Source: Girardinichthys multiradiatus (lineage: Eukaryota; Chordata; Actinopteri; Cyprinodontiformes; Goodeidae). From it: 64,000 nucleotides of DNA. Of the stretch, positions 1-11,763 are shown one piece after another. The position numbers were made by a program, and so were the translations under genes. Numbering within the stretch: the first letter of the stretch is position 1; each line of letters opens with the position of its first letter. The stretch spans positions 42,763,363 through 42,827,362 of the forward strand of contig NC_061812.1 of assembly GCF_021462225.1 (NCBI RefSeq). The letters run 5' to 3'. The notes beneath the pieces were generated by a model. That model saw only the letters and a program-made list of their open reading frames with translations, was not told where the DNA came from and ran no database searches.

Positions 1-1297
1 ACACCTAAGAAGTGAATGTATCGCAAACGAATTTGACTTTTTAAGAGGGAGATAGATCTGGCTGTCATCTGCGTAACAATGAAATGATATACCATGCCTT
101 CTGAGAATAGAACCAAGTGGGAGCAAATAGAGGGAAAACAGAAGCGGGCCTAAAATCGAGCCTTGAGGGACTCCACAAAAAATAGGAGAAGAGGAGGACA
201 CTGACCCCTCAAGACTAACACAGAATGTTCGGTTGGACAAATAGGATCTGAACCAATTTAAGGCAACACCTTTGATTCCCACCCACTGGTCCAAACGAGA
301 TAACAGAATGTCATGGTCTACAGTGTCAAAAGCAGCTGTTAGGTCCAAAAGCACAAGGATGACAAAATCACCAGTGTCAGTTGCTAAAAGAATATCATTA
401 AATACATTTAAAAGAGCTGATTCAGTGCTGTGGAAAGTTTTAAAACCAGACTGAAAAACCTCGAGGATATTATGTTCTTCAAGAAAACTAAGTAATCGAC
501 TATACACAGTTTTCTCAAGGACTTTGGAAATAAAAGAAAGCTTGGAAATTGGCCTAAAATTAGCTAAATTAGTGGTGTCTAGTCCAGGTTTTTTAATAAG
601 AGGTTGCACCACTGGATGTTTAAAATGATCAGGAACCACACCAGAGGACAGACTACTATTAATAAGTTCAAGACAAAATTGTTCTATGATGGGGAAAACC
701 TTTTTAAAAAGTCGAGGAGGGACAGCATCATTAGGAGAACCTGAAGGCTTCAGGTGAGAGATAATCTGCTGAAGATAAGACAGTCACAAGTTCAAACCTG
801 ACAAAAACAGCACAAGCAGGAACATTAATAGAAGGATCATGGGCAGAAGGTAAAATATGGTCTCTAATAGTTCTGATTTTATCTATGAAAAAGTGAAGAA
901 AGTTTTCACAAAGAACAGAGGGAGCATCAATGCAAACAGTTTGTGGAGGATTAAGAACCGAGTCAATTATTGTAAATAAAACACGAAGTTTGTGAGAGTT
1001 TGACTGGATAACATTAGACAGATATATTATTTTGGCTTCCTTCACAGTCTTTTGATATCGACGCCAAGAATCCTTTAATATTTGAAACAAGACCACCAGC
1101 CTGTCCCTTTTCCACCTGCGCTCTGCCTTGCGGCATTCACGCCTATAGCAGCCTGGGTCGTTTCATTCAGCCAGGGCTCAGATTTGAGTTTAGGCTTTCT
1201 AGACTTTACAGGAGCCCCAGTGTCCATGACAGACTGGCAGGTTGCATGAAACCAGAAACTGAAATCTTGCGTGTTGTTGACTGAAGACGCTGGAGTC
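1..1297 (-). pseudogene. L2-like non-LTR retrotransposon, reverse transcriptase part
   Basis: The minus strand encodes broken pieces of a LINE reverse transcriptase. Reading from about 450 down to 20 I see [37 protein letters not shown] and the catalytic [10 protein letters not shown]. The segment 731-1096 is the linker between endonuclease and polymerase domains. This arrangement and wording fit the L2/CR1 group that is common in fish. Stops and frame changes show it is dead. The fragment runs off the window start and ends at 1297, where a Copia LTR begins. The endonuclease half of a similar element lies at 8867-9792 in the same orientation, so both may come from one copy. Clade assignment is from motif style only. 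Confidence 0.8.
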
Positions 1298-1512
1298 TGT
1301 GAGTTTCTTCAGCCTCTATCATGCATATTTATTGAAGAACTTTAACAAAGTTACATGTAAGCCCTTTTGCTTACAGCGCCATCCTCTTCAGTAAAAGTAA
1401 AACATAATGACGTCGCACATGCGCACACCAGGAGTAACATACATAACAACAACAACAGGTGGCAGTATTGAAACATGTTGAGTAAGAGCGTTTGCAATAG
1501 TAAAGTTTAACA
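1298..1512 (-). repeat. Copia 3' LTR
   Basis: 215 bp, 3' LTR of the minus-strand element. In plus orientation it begins TGTGAGTTTC and ends TTTAACA. It is a direct repeat of 7291-7502. The adjoining internal sequence, read on the minus strand, ends in a purine run (GAGTGGGGG), a good polypurine tract for plus-strand priming. Confidence 0.92.
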
Positions 1513-1565
1513 CCCCCACTCGCTCGTAACTCACTGAGTTATCTTGAAAACATATCCCTGCACAT

Positions 1566-4500
1566 TTATGTGCCAAATATCTCCTGGGAAAACTTTTTCA
1601 GTTTTAATTTAGTAGCAGGTTTTGTCATTAAATCTGCAAGCATTTGATCAGTAGGACAATATTGCAGCACTACCTGTCCAGTGTTTACTACTTCCCTAAT
1701 AAAATGGTACTTAATATCAATATGTTTACATCTCTGTCGGTTCACTGGGTTCTTAGCCAGTGCAATAGTGCCTTGGTTGTCTTCATAAACTTTTGTTTGT
1801 GAATACTGGTAACTATCTATGCCCTTCAGAAGTTGTTCCAGAAAAAAACATTCTTGTATTGCAGATGCTAATGACATGTACTCTGCCTCGCAGGTAGACA
1901 GTGCCACTGTTGGTTGCTTCTTCGTCTTCCAAGAGATCAAATAACTTTCATCATTTAACCTAGCACAATACCCAGTTATGCTCCTCCTATCAGTTGTATC
2001 TGATGCCCAATCAGCATCACAGAAACTTTTTAGTCCGAGGTTTTGTGAGTTAATTGTTTTAAAACTTAACTTTTTCTGCTGTACCTTTTAGATATCGGAG
2101 AACGTGTTTCACTGTATTCCAGTGCTCTACTGTTGGTTCAGTGAGGTGTTGCGCCAGTTTACTGACCACAAAACTTATGTCTGGTCGTGTACATGTGGAC
2201 AACTATATTAAACTCCCCACAGCTTCTCTGTACTTTCTTGGATTTTCCATTCTGTCTGCATTATCTGAATACTCTAGCTTTGGTTCACATGGAGTCTCTC
2301 TTGGTTTGCAATCCTCCATTCCAAATCTCTTTAATATTTTGGTGACATATTTCTTCTGTGACATTTTAACTTGTTCTTCTGTTTGATCAAAATCTATTCC
2401 TAGAAAATGTTTCAGTCTTCCTAGGTCTTTCATTTTGAACTTTTCATTTAGCATCTTCTTAGCTTCCTTCAAAACCTCCTCACTGTTGGCTGCAATGATA
2501 AGGTCATCCACCCATACCAGTAAGACGATCTTTTCACCATTTTTCTCTCTACTATACAAACATTGGTCACTAGGGTTTTGTTTGTAACCATTTTCACTCA
2601 AGTAAACATGCAGTAAATCATTCCAATTTATGCCTGATTGTTTTAGACTATAGAGAGACTTTTGTAGCTTGCAAACAGGTTTTTCTCCTGTTTTAGACTT
2701 TTTCTCAAAACCTTCTGGTTGGTCTATATAAATTTCATTGTTTAATAGGCGCATGGAAATATGCGGATTTAACATCCATCTGATGTAATATTAGATGTTC
2801 TTGGGCTGCTTTTTGCATAACCACTCTTACACTTGTCATGTCAGCTGTTGGTGAAAATGTCTCTTCATAGTCGATGCCTTGTTTTTGATTGTAACCTTTC
2901 GCCACATACCTTGCTTTAAATCTATCAGTTCCATCAACCTCATTTTTTAGTGCAAAAACCCATTTTCCCCCCACTGTCTTTTTGCCTTGTGGTAGCTGGG
3001 TGAGTATGAAAGTCTCATTTTCTTTCAGAGACTGTTTTTCCTCTCTCATAGCTTCTTTCCATTGCCTTGAATTAGGCGATGCAATAGCTTCCATATACGT
3101 TTGAGGAATATTGCAAACTGCTCTGTAACAAGAGTCTACACTCATTTGTAGTTTATCTACTGCATCCTCAGTCTCAAAATCCTGTAGGTGCTCTGGTTTC
3201 TTTCTGTTTCTTGGTGGGTTCCTTCTAGTTACAGTCTGTTCTGGTGCAACCTCAGAAATATTTCTTTTATCAGGTTCATTTTCAACACTTCCATCGTCTT
3301 TTTCAAGAGTTCTTGTGTACAGATCCTCTAGAACATATTCTATGGTAGGCTCAGTTTGTGACTCTTCTTCTCTTGTTGTTTTAGTTGTGAATCTTACCAG
3401 TCTATGTTTCTGTATCTTTTCAGTGTTAGGATAATACACTAGATACGCCGGGCTGTTTTTGTCATAACCGATAAAGATACCTTGCTCACTTCTTGAGTCA
3501 AACTTGCTCTTCTCCTGCTTGTAAGCATAACACTGTGACCCAAATTTCTGCAACTTGGACACATTTGGTTGTTTTCCTGAGATCATTTCATAAGGTGTCT
3601 TATCTGTTCGTCTGTTGTAGCATCTGTTCCTCACATATGCTGCGGCTTGCATAGCATAGTTCCAAAACTTATCTGGTAACTTACTTTCTAGTAACAGACA
3701 TCTGGACATGTCATTGAGGGTTCTCCAAGCTCTCTCTGCTGTTTCATTCTGGTGTGGTGAATAAGGTGCCGAAGTCTCATGCCTGATCTTATTCTTGGTT
3801 AACATAGCTCTATACTCTTTGTTTGTAAACTCTGTACCATTATCTGAGCGGAAACACTTCACTTCCCCATAAGGTGCCATGTCTGCCAAATATTTCTCAG
3901 TGGCTTGAAGAGTATCAGTCTTGGACTTCAAAAAATAGACCATGATAATGCCAGAATAATCGTCTGTAAATGACTCTGCATATCTGTAACCTTCTATGCT
4001 GGGTGTTGACATGGGGCCTGTTAGATCAGTGTGAACTAGTTGTAAAGGTCTGTCAGCCTTTTTGACTGGCTCTCTGTTTCTAGTCTGGGTGAATTTCCCT
4101 TTTGTACACACCTCACACAACTGCCCTGGTTTAGTTTTGCTTCCTTTTATCTCCATACCTTTAACTATCTTTTGAAGCTTTTCTACATCCTCATAATTGC
4201 AATGGCCCAAAATCTCATGCCAAGTCTGCAAATCATGGCATACTTTACATTCATCTGTCACAACCTCAATTGTGGGTAAATAGTACAGGTTACCACTTTC
4301 ATATATGTCAAACGTGAGTCCATCTTTGTCCATCACATGAAAGTTCCCCTGCTGGAAGGTGATAGTTGCTCCTCCATTTGCTGCCCTTGCGACTGAGAAA
4401 ATTTATTGTGGATACGATGGCATGTAGAGTGCTTCTCGCAGCTGTGCTCTTTGCTGTCGTCCCTCGTTAGACAACGGGACTGCGGTGATCCACCTTCTAG

Positions 4501-4690
4501 ACAGAAGGTGGATCACCGCAGTCCCTCTTTGTTGTGCCATCCCGGTGCACCTGGTTCCATCTGCTAGCTCAACAGAGTGGCTCTCCGGGTGGAATGCGCT
4601 GTCAAAACTTATAAACTTTGTGATGTCGTTGATGATGTGAGATGTTGCTCCTGCATCTACCATAATGCCTTTCCGCTTTACATTGTCCGC
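1566..4690 (-). pseudogene. Copia pol: protease, integrase, reverse transcriptase, RNase H (broken)
   Basis: Read on the minus strand. Protease (about 4663-4403) has the active-site VDAGATSH. A GAG-pre-integrase zinc region (about 4260-4110) has an H-x-H plus CxxC pattern. The integrase core shows its acidic triad in HTDLTGP, RSDNGTEF and QNETAERAWR. The reverse transcriptase has MDVKSAYFHAPI and the catalytic VWVDDLIIAA. RNase H (1940-1566) has STCEAEYMSLA and YEDNQG. Breaks: an inverted duplication after the protease (4476-4525), a one-base frameshift near 2740-2760, and a TAG in the reverse transcriptase just after GSLI (near 2200). RNase H still reads through to its natural end just before the LTR. 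The polyprotein would process and replicate the element; this copy cannot make it intact. Confidence 0.88.
4476..4525. repeat. Perfect 23-bp inverted repeat (hairpin) in Copia protease
   Basis: Arms 4476-4498 and 4503-4525 are perfect reverse complements around the 4-base loop AGAC. It lies in the protease reading frame and replaces the expected protein sequence after QQRGTA, so it looks like a local inverted duplication that broke pol. Confidence 0.9.
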
Positions 4691-4719
4691 TGGCCTGTGT
4701 TCTTTTGCGTGCTTGACCT

Positions 4720-6189
4720 TGTTGGGAGTATGATTATTGATTGAATAATCTTGATCAATAATTATAATTACAAATCATAATCTGACAAAATCAATTTCTT
4801 AACCATAAATCCTCATTTACGAATCGAGACCAGAGAGGTTTCTGGTGTTGTAATTGTGGCTCGACGCCTCTGACAATTACAACCGTTAAATACTCCGTAA
4901 TAGTTAATAACTATTGCCGGAGATGTCACTGTTTAATCGACCGTTTCTGCCGAAACGTGTGGAACTTGAACCTTATTTTGACTGACACATCACTTTTTGC
5001 ACACAATGAAACACCAAACGCTCTCTCTTTATCTATGTGAATATTTATTAATTTTCACCTACTCAACATGCAAAATTCTACATACACAGGGGTAAACACA
5101 TCTAAATAAACAAAATCAACAAACGGTAGTGGGTATGTATTGAGTCAACCAGCAGTTTATGGCACTACAGATGAAGGGAGAGGATATGAAAGGGGGGGGT
5201 GTGGTGATGACTGGTGGGGGTTTGGAGCGCAGCTTAGAGTGTCTTTTATGATCTTCTGATCATAAAACTTCCCCCCTTTACTCCTGAAACAAAGGATTGA
5301 TAACTTTTGGCGGCAAGCTAGCACAGTGAGATTGAAGACAAAGGTAAAATGGAGAATTTTACCATGAGGTCGTTTTAACAGTCCAGTTTTGCAACGCACC
5401 TGCGTTCAGATAGTAAACACAGACAGCTCTGGGGAACACGGCGGATCCCGATATTACATAACACATCAAAGTTTCAAACAAGCAAGGTTACATGCACATA
5501 TTATTCAGAACACATGAGATCCTAACCAGCGATTCTGATCGCTTCTACAACCTCTGACCCTGCCCAGGCCTCGTAATAAAGAAATAAAAAACAGAAATGG
5601 ATTTTACTTGTGTCGTCTTCTTCCTGAGCGAGGGAATTCGAGCGAGGAAAAGTGGGGTTAAGTTAATGTGCGTCCACAATTAACTTCAGGGGAACGGTCA
5701 GCCTTTGTCCTTTGGTCTTCTTGACAAAAAGGAAAAATATGATCTGACCATCAAAGTCGACTTGAAAATGAAACACGGTAGCGGTTCGTCTCTCCGAAAC
5801 TCCGTGTCTCCAGTTACGTGTTAACTCACGTCTTCGATCGGCAAAAGTGAAATCTCCGGCCTTCCTAGTCCAAAAACTTCAGTTATGAATAGTTCGTTGT
5901 CCAACGAGAGAGAATGAATGAAACTCTGGACAGAGTTCTTCTCTTAAAGTGACGCGCTTCGATCCCTGGATGTGTTTCCAGCGGAAGGCAGTTTTTCAAA
6001 CATGAGCGCCTCCTATATAGCATCCTGTGACGTCAGACTGGGGACGCCCAGTCATATCAGTCGCAATGCTTGATGGGATATGTAGGAGCGGGCTGTCCTG
6101 GGTACAAAATGGCCGATGCCATTGGAGGGGCACAGTGACGTCCAACAACGGGCAAATAATCCAATACTCAGCAAACAAGTGGTCCAACA
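4720..6189 (-). repeat. Solo LTR (retrovirus-like) inserted in the Copia element
   Basis: A 1470-bp non-coding block interrupts the Copia gag-pol junction. Its ends are a perfect short inverted repeat, TGTTGG...CCAACA, and it is flanked by the 4-bp direct repeat ACCT (4716-4719 and 6190-6193). Removing one ACCT and the block rejoins the Copia frame upstream of the protease. On the minus strand TATATAGGAGG (near 6015) resembles a TATA box. Size, ends and 4-bp duplication fit a retroviral-type solo LTR left by recombination; the exact family is not recognised. Confidence 0.78.
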
Positions 6190-6193
6190 ACCT

Positions 6194-7055
6194 TGAAGAG
6201 TCTGTCTTCTTCTTCCTCTTGTTGTTCAGAGACTTTTCTAGTGCTTTCCAATCCCTCCTTTTTCTTGCACACAGATTCATGGTGTGTATTTCATCTGCAG
6301 TAACTGCACCATGCTTTCCTGGAACATATTCTTGCCTTGTGTCCTTTTAACCCACATTTGTAATACTTCAGGTTCGAATAATCATCTTTTCTGTTGGCAG
6401 TAATGATTTTGCTGATACTTTTGTTCAGCTTCACACCTGTCTTCATCACATTAACCTTACCATCTGTTTTCTTCATTTTTTCTGCTTCTTCATAAACTCT
6501 TAATCTTCTTTTAAAGTCTGTGAATGTAACTTCCTCTTCATTTTGAGTCACATGTACAGCCAGTGGTTTGAATGACTCTGGCAGGCCATTTAGTATCATG
6601 GCTATAATTAAGCCATCACTTAGGTTCTCTCCTGCATCTTTTAATGCCGTAATGATATTCTCTGCCCTTATCAGGTAGTCAGTAACAGTCTCATTGTCGG
6701 ACATTCTTAGGTTTGTCAAAGATGTGTACAAGTTTATTATTCTTGGCTTGCTTTTGCCTGAATAGTGTTCTTTTAGTATCTTCAGAGCTTTTCTGCCATT
6801 GTCTGCGGCATCGTGTCTTATCAGAGACAGGCTTTTATCATCTATTAGCCTTATTAGCTCAGCATAGCAGTCTGCGTTTTTCTGATTATCTTGTGCTCGC
6901 TGTTCATCACTCGAAGGCTCTTTCAAGATAGTCTCTTTTAGCTTTAGGATGTGCAAATGGCCAAGAAATCTTGTTTCCCACAAGTCATACTTATCTTCCA
7001 ACCCATCGAAGAAAAGTTGAAGTGACGCCATTAAACCAGCAGCTCTGCTTGCCAT
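6194..7055 (-). pseudogene. Copia gag with zinc knuckles
   Basis: The minus-strand frame from 7055 starts MASRAAGLMASLQLFFDG and gives a 254-residue Gag of the UBN2/DUF4219 type found in Copia elements, with a zinc knuckle (YYKCGLKGHKARIC) near its end. The frame stops at 6291. A second Cys/His knuckle continues in another frame down to about 6220, so a frameshift is present before the solo LTR at 6189. Gag would form the virus-like particle and bind RNA. The start follows the 5' LTR and primer site directly, as expected. Confidence 0.82.
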
Positions 7056-7230
7056 CTTGCGAACCTTATCGTCTCAGTAGTTCCCGCGTAATACGTCGCG
7101 TTCAACTCAGTATAAGCACTCACTTATCTCAATGTTAATGAATTTAGCATAGCTTGTAGAAGTCCCGCTCAATCCGTGCGGCTTTCTTCCTCAAAATACA
7201 ATTCTCTGGTTGCGATCGTTGCTCTGCTTC

Positions 7231-7244
7231 CTGGGCCCATAACC
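7231..7244 (-). other. Candidate Copia primer-binding site (initiator tRNA-Met half molecule)
   Basis: On the minus strand GGTTATGGGCCCAG is complementary to the anticodon arm of initiator tRNA-Met, the half-tRNA primer known for Copia elements. It lies about 46 bases inside the 5' LTR, farther than usual, so the call is tentative. Confidence 0.5.
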
Positions 7245-7290
7245 TGTTGCAGAGGTATTTACGTTGCAGAGAGATGAAAATAAGTGAATC

Positions 7291-7502
7291 TGTGAGTTTC
7301 TTCAGCCTCTATAATGCATATTTATTGAAGAACTTTAACAAAGTTACATGTAAGCCCTTTTGGTTACAGCGCCATCCTCTTCAGTAAAAGTAAAACATAA
7401 TGACGTCGCACATGCGCACACCAGGAGTAACATACATAACAACAACAGGTGGCAGTATTGAAACATGTTGAGTAAGAGCGTTTACAATAGTAAAGTTTAA
7501 CA
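7291..7502 (-). repeat. Copia 5' LTR
   Basis: 212 bp, near-identical to 1298-1512. On the minus strand it starts TGTTAAAC and ends CTCACA. It would hold the element's promoter. Confidence 0.92.
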
Positions 7503-7793
7503 GTGCTTAATATTTAACATTACGGTAAACTCATTACCAGCCATATCCTGCTCTGTGACCAATGAGCTGACAGAATATTTCGGCTCATCTCATTGGCCAG
7601 CAGGTACCGTTGCTAAGGATAGATACAGGTGTTACGTCGATTCGCGTTTTCCCATCAGATACGGTTTCCCCAGCGTCTCATCGCCGCTTACGCGACAAAA
7701 AAGGCCTGTGTTTGTTCAGCGCTCGTAACCAGCGTGCCGTGCTTCCGCCGCAGGAGATCTACGGACACCGTGAAAGCTCAAACAACGTGTTTC
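7503..7793. other. Unassigned, relatively CpG-rich segment
   Basis: Between the Copia 5' LTR and the GATA microsatellite. It is richer in CpG than its surroundings and has no recognisable coding motif. It is not L2 sequence, although L2 lies on the other side of the Copia element. Confidence 0.4.
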
Positions 7794-8011
<218 letters not shown>

Positions 8012-8019
8012 GTGCCACA

Positions 8020-8357
8020 CTACAGTCTCTCGGGAAAAGGCGATGTGTCAGTCCAGTGGAACAGCAGAGAGGTGGATGCAAGTTCTTCAGGCAGCTGACA
8101 TCCCCAACATCCAGGCTATTGTACCCTTTGTCCTCAGCATCCCTTCTTCTAGTGGGTTTGTGGAAAATATTTTCTCCATCATGAAAAATAAATGGACTGA
8201 TGTGAGGAACAAATGTTCTACAGAATTAATGAGAAGTGAGCTAATTGTCAGTCTAAATAATGAAATGTCCTGCTCAGAGTTTTACTCGGTAGTCCTGAAA
8301 AACAAACAACTCCTTGCAGCAGCAAGAGCTCAAATGAAATATAAATGGAAAAAATAG
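8020..8357 (+). pseudogene. hAT transposase C-terminal (dimerisation) fragment
   Basis: The plus frame ends in about 105 residues resembling the C-terminal dimerisation region of hAT-family transposases: IPSSSGFVENIFSIMKNKW with a downstream TDVRNKCSTELMRSELIVSL. The upstream catalytic part is absent because the frame starts right after the GATA repeat. An AT-rich tail with AATAAATTATT near 8642 could be its 3' end. It is a truncated transposon or, less likely, the last exon of a domesticated hAT gene. Confidence 0.6.
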
Positions 8358-8866
8358 GTTGTTTCCACATAATTCAGTACTGCAGTTTTTAGTTCACTAG
8401 TTCAATATTTTTTTCACTACAACTGTACAGTCATGGCCTTTAAGGCACAAGTATTTATGTTTACAACTTTTCTACAGACTTTTTGTTTGCACTAAATGCA
8501 CTATTACGAAAATGTTTTGCATTATACTGTTATGCTTTTTTATATTGTTTTAAGTTAAGCAGGACGGAGGTCTTTTCAATAGTGGTTTATTTATTTTAGA
8601 ACAATATTTGTTTTTGTCTAGTAATTTTATTTTGCAAAAATAATAAATTATTTTATAAATTGCTGTATAATTGTTTTTCCATGGATATTTGTATCAGTCA
8701 AAACATGCATCGAATTAAACTTGGGTTCGAGTCCAATGTTTCCAAAGTAATTTCACACAAAGAAAAAGGGTGAAAAAAATCACCAGGCCGCTAGACGTGC
8801 AGACAGTGGGGTTGGATAGCCCTACCAGGAGGTGTCCCTTATTTATTTATCAAGGAGTTGGCAACC
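8358..8866. other. AT-rich 3' flank of the hAT fragment, no gene seen
   Basis: Non-coding. Contains a possible poly(A) signal (AATAAA near 8642) for the plus-strand hAT fragment. Confidence 0.5.
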
Positions 8867-9792
8867 CTAAGGACAACATACATGGATATTAAAATATCCA
8901 ACAATAAGAACATGGTCAAACTTAGGCATCACGTCCGCCAGGAAATCTGAAAAGTCGTTGATTAAATCCTTATTGTATTTAGGAGGCCGATAAATGACAG
9001 CACCTAACACTGTGTGAGGATGGCCCAGTTCAAATAAACTCAGTTCAAAGCTGCTGAACAGAGTTGATGGTGACAACTCCTTACATTTAAAACGACGTTT
9101 ATAGAAAACTGTTATTCCTCCTCTACAGCCCGATATCCGCGGGCTGTTAAAATAACAGCAATCCTGCGGTAAAGGTTCATTGAAAGCACTGGACTCACCG
9201 ACACTCAGCCACGTCTCAGTCACACAGAGAAAATCCAAATGCCGAGACGAGAAAAAAGTTTTGTTCACTAGAGATCTGGCATTTACCAGACCGATCCTCG
9301 CAGGAGCCAGTGTTTCCTGGGTAATCCGTGTACGGTGAGCGTGGCGAAGAGGCCGCAAATTGTGCAGGTTCACCCCACGGTAGCGGGGACGAGGAGAGCA
9401 CCTCATCCGGGCCGACGACAGGTACCAGCCAGGTGTCGACTGGGTAGAGGGAACGCCACGAAAAAAGGCGAGGCACCCCTTTCGGCACGGTCCGAGGACC
9501 ATCAGTAAAGCGCATTAAACACATCCTCATCTTTACCAGCCGTCCACTGCGTTTTCCCCGGCGGCTGCGGCGCTTGTTCCGCAAAAGTGGGGCCGGGTCA
9601 CGGTGTAAACAAGCTGGGATCTTTGTTAGAAACGGGGGCACGGTTTTTTGTCCATCATGTCCACAATATGCAACATCATTAGCGTAAAGTTGCAAATCCA
9701 GAAGTGTTTGGCGATTATACACAAGTAAGGCGTTGACAAATTGCTGAATAAAACATATAAACAGCAGACAAACAAAGTTTGCAGTGACAGGA
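8867..9792 (-). pseudogene. L2-like LINE, N-terminal region and endonuclease
   Basis: Minus strand, two overlapping frames joined by a frameshift near 9310. The upstream part is a basic leader. The downstream part is an apurinic-type endonuclease: IGLVNARSLVNK, LDFLCVTETWLS (catalytic Glu), GAVIYRPP and HVLIVGYFNIH, where the family has a catalytic Asp in place of Tyr. It stops at 8867 without the reverse transcriptase. A reverse transcriptase piece of similar type lies at 1-1297. The 5' end is cut by the Harbinger element at 9799. Confidence 0.8.
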
Positions 9793-9798
9793 GGCGAG

Positions 9799-10068
9799 TA
9801 CGGTGGCCGGGGTGTGCAAACCAACATTACAAAATCTAAAACACTTTTACAAACTTAAAGACAAATTAACATTAGACAAGAGGCGAAACATTTTTAGAAG
9901 TACTGAAACAAATTTACATTTCAGAAAACAAATTAATATTTCAGAAAACAATTTAACAAGATGCAAAACACTTTTACAAGTACTGAAACAAATTTACATT
10001 TGACAAAATCAACCGGAAAGGGAATGTACCAACGCCGAGTCAGCCTCAGGGGCTGCATCCTTCGAAGG
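9799..10068 (+). repeat. Harbinger left terminal inverted repeat
   Basis: Pairs with 14821-15119. It contains several degenerate sub-repeats of the type AAACAAATTTACATT and CAAAACACTTTTACAAG, which may be subterminal transposase-binding sites. Confidence 0.85.
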
Positions 10069-10104
10069 ACCTATGTGGGCTGGGTCCTTCGTCGACCGCT
10101 AAAA

Positions 10105-10145
10105 CCAGCGCCATAGAAAGAGAAAGGGTCTTTCTATGGCGCTGG
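10105..10145. repeat. 17-bp perfect hairpin
   Basis: Arms CCAGCGCCATAGAAAGA (10105-10121) and its exact reverse complement (10129-10145), 7-base loop. It lies just inside the left inverted repeat, upstream of transposase exon 1. Confidence 0.85.
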
Positions 10146-10166
10146 CTAAAACCACAGAGACCGGAA

Positions 10167-11763
10167 GTGAGGTCTAGCCTTTACCAGCTGTTCCCACCCT
10201 CACCTCAGCGTAACAGCTGTCGCCTAGCAACCATTGCTGCAAGGAGAAAAAAGCAGTTAAAGCAGAATGGAGCCGAACTTCTGGTAGTTTTTTTCTTTTT
10301 AATTTTTGAGGAACTTCAGCAGTTTTATCGTCGTCGCAGAAATCTCCTTTATCTCTGGCTGAGAGACAATCATGTTCAGGTAAAAAAGCTGTTTGAATTA
10401 ACTTAAAGCTTCTAACCAATAAACAACTAGATAGCAACTTTATGGCTAATGTATGTCGACATATTTTATATATATATAAACAACAACTTTCAATTTTAAG
10501 ATAGATGGGAATTATAAAGTATTTGATCCCCTCTGGCTGGTCTTCGATAATTATATAATAATGCAGTGTTTTTGGTGTATTAGTATCTACTTGCTTTGAT
10601 CACTTAAAATATCCAGAAGCATGCCTTAAAAATAATGTGTTTTTCCCTCTCCATTCTTTCCTTTTCTAGACCAGACCCCTTTACTGCAGGATCAACCTGA
10701 GTGTCCCAGTCCTGATCGCTTCTTCAACCAGGAGGACACCAGGCCTGATTTTCGGCTGAGCAGGGAGTCTCTGGCAGTGCTGCTTAATCTTTTGCACCAG
10801 GATAGGCAACATGGATGGGTGCTACTATTGAGACCTTGGTTTTTCTTTTCTGGTTGGCAAGTGGCACATCCTACAGAGTGGTCTGAAGAGTGTTTGGGAT
10901 GCCTCGCTCTACTGTCCATCGCATCGTCCACAGAGTTACAGAGGGGATTGTGGCTATTCGTCACCAGGTCATCTACCTTCTAAAGACCCCTGAGGACTTG
11001 AAGGCAGTGTCCCATGGGTTTGCAGTGCTGGCACGCCACAGAGCTTTTCTTAAAGCTGTGGGTGCAATTGACGGCTGCCATATCCGCATCAGGTGTCCAA
11101 GCGGCCCTGATGGTCAGTGCTACAGGAACAGGAAACTCTTCCCTTCCATAATCATGCAAGCAGTTTCTGACCATCGGAGCCATTTTATTGACACATATGT
11201 GGGCTGGCCTGGGTCAGTGCATGACTCTAGGGTGCTCTGCCACAGCCCACTGTACAGACAGTCATTTTATCCTTCTCCAGGGCATTTTATCCTTGCTGAT
11301 GGAGGGTACCCATTCCTCCAATATCCACTCCCCCTCATCACTCCCTACAAGAGGACAAGACAAGGGAGCTCAGCGCTTTAACAGCCATCATTCCAAAAAC
11401 ACGCTCTATAATAGAGTGTGTTTTTGGAATGATGAAAATCAGATTCAGGGCCATCGTCCTGCAAGCGCTGGAGGTGCACCACACCTTTAGGTAGGTTTCG
11501 ACCTAGATCCATTTTATATATACATCATACACAATATATACACATACACACATATGCACCCTCTTTTAAATTGTTTTCAGGTCATAACAGCATGCGCCAT
11601 CCTCCACAACATCTGCCTTGGTGATGGGGATGTCATGGTCCCAGAGGATGACCCAGAGGAGGCTGTAGAAGACGATGAGGGTGAGGTCGGGACTGAGGCA
11701 GTCAGCGTTGCTGAGGTACCACCAGAACATGACTACTGTGTCCAGTCAAGTATAATATTATAG
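10167..11763 (+). pseudogene. Harbinger transposase (DDE nuclease), multi-exon, frameshifted
   Basis: Exon 1 ends at a GTAAAA donor (exon end about 10379). Exon 2 begins after TTTTCTAG (about 10670) and runs to about 11490, where a GTAGGTTT donor follows HHTF. Exon 3 (11581-11763) begins after TTTTCAG and encodes VITACAILHNICLGDGD and an acidic tail. Exon 2 carries the DNA-binding HTH (FGMPRSTVHRIVHRV) and DDE core pieces (VGAIDGCHIRI, FILADGGYP). Breaks: a frame change near 10800-10860, another near 11360, and an extra A in the run near 11396, inside a 24-base near-perfect palindrome. HARBI1 is a domesticated relative, but the inverted repeats and frameshifts make this a transposon copy. Confidence 0.85.
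11386..11434. repeat. 24-bp near-perfect palindrome inside transposase exon 2
   Basis: Arms 11386-11409 and 11411-11434 pair with one mismatch around a single base. The ancestral coding sequence seems already palindromic here; an extra A makes it longer and shifts the frame. Confidence 0.8.

Larger units (their letters stand above)
1298..7502 (-). mobile_element. Ty1/Copia LTR retrotransposon
   Basis: Two near-identical direct repeats (1298-1512 and 7291-7502) start TG and end CA and enclose gag and pol in Copia order (gag, protease, integrase, reverse transcriptase, RNase H), all on the minus strand. Pol has integrase before reverse transcriptase, which separates Copia from Gypsy. The coding region is broken by frameshifts, stops, a hairpin insertion and a 1470-bp solo LTR (4720-6189). 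The LTRs differ by about three substitutions and one 3-bp indel, so the insertion is fairly young. The flanking 5 bp (GAGTC left, GTGCT right) do not match, so no target duplication is visible. Copia elements are a minor class in fish. Confidence 0.92.
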
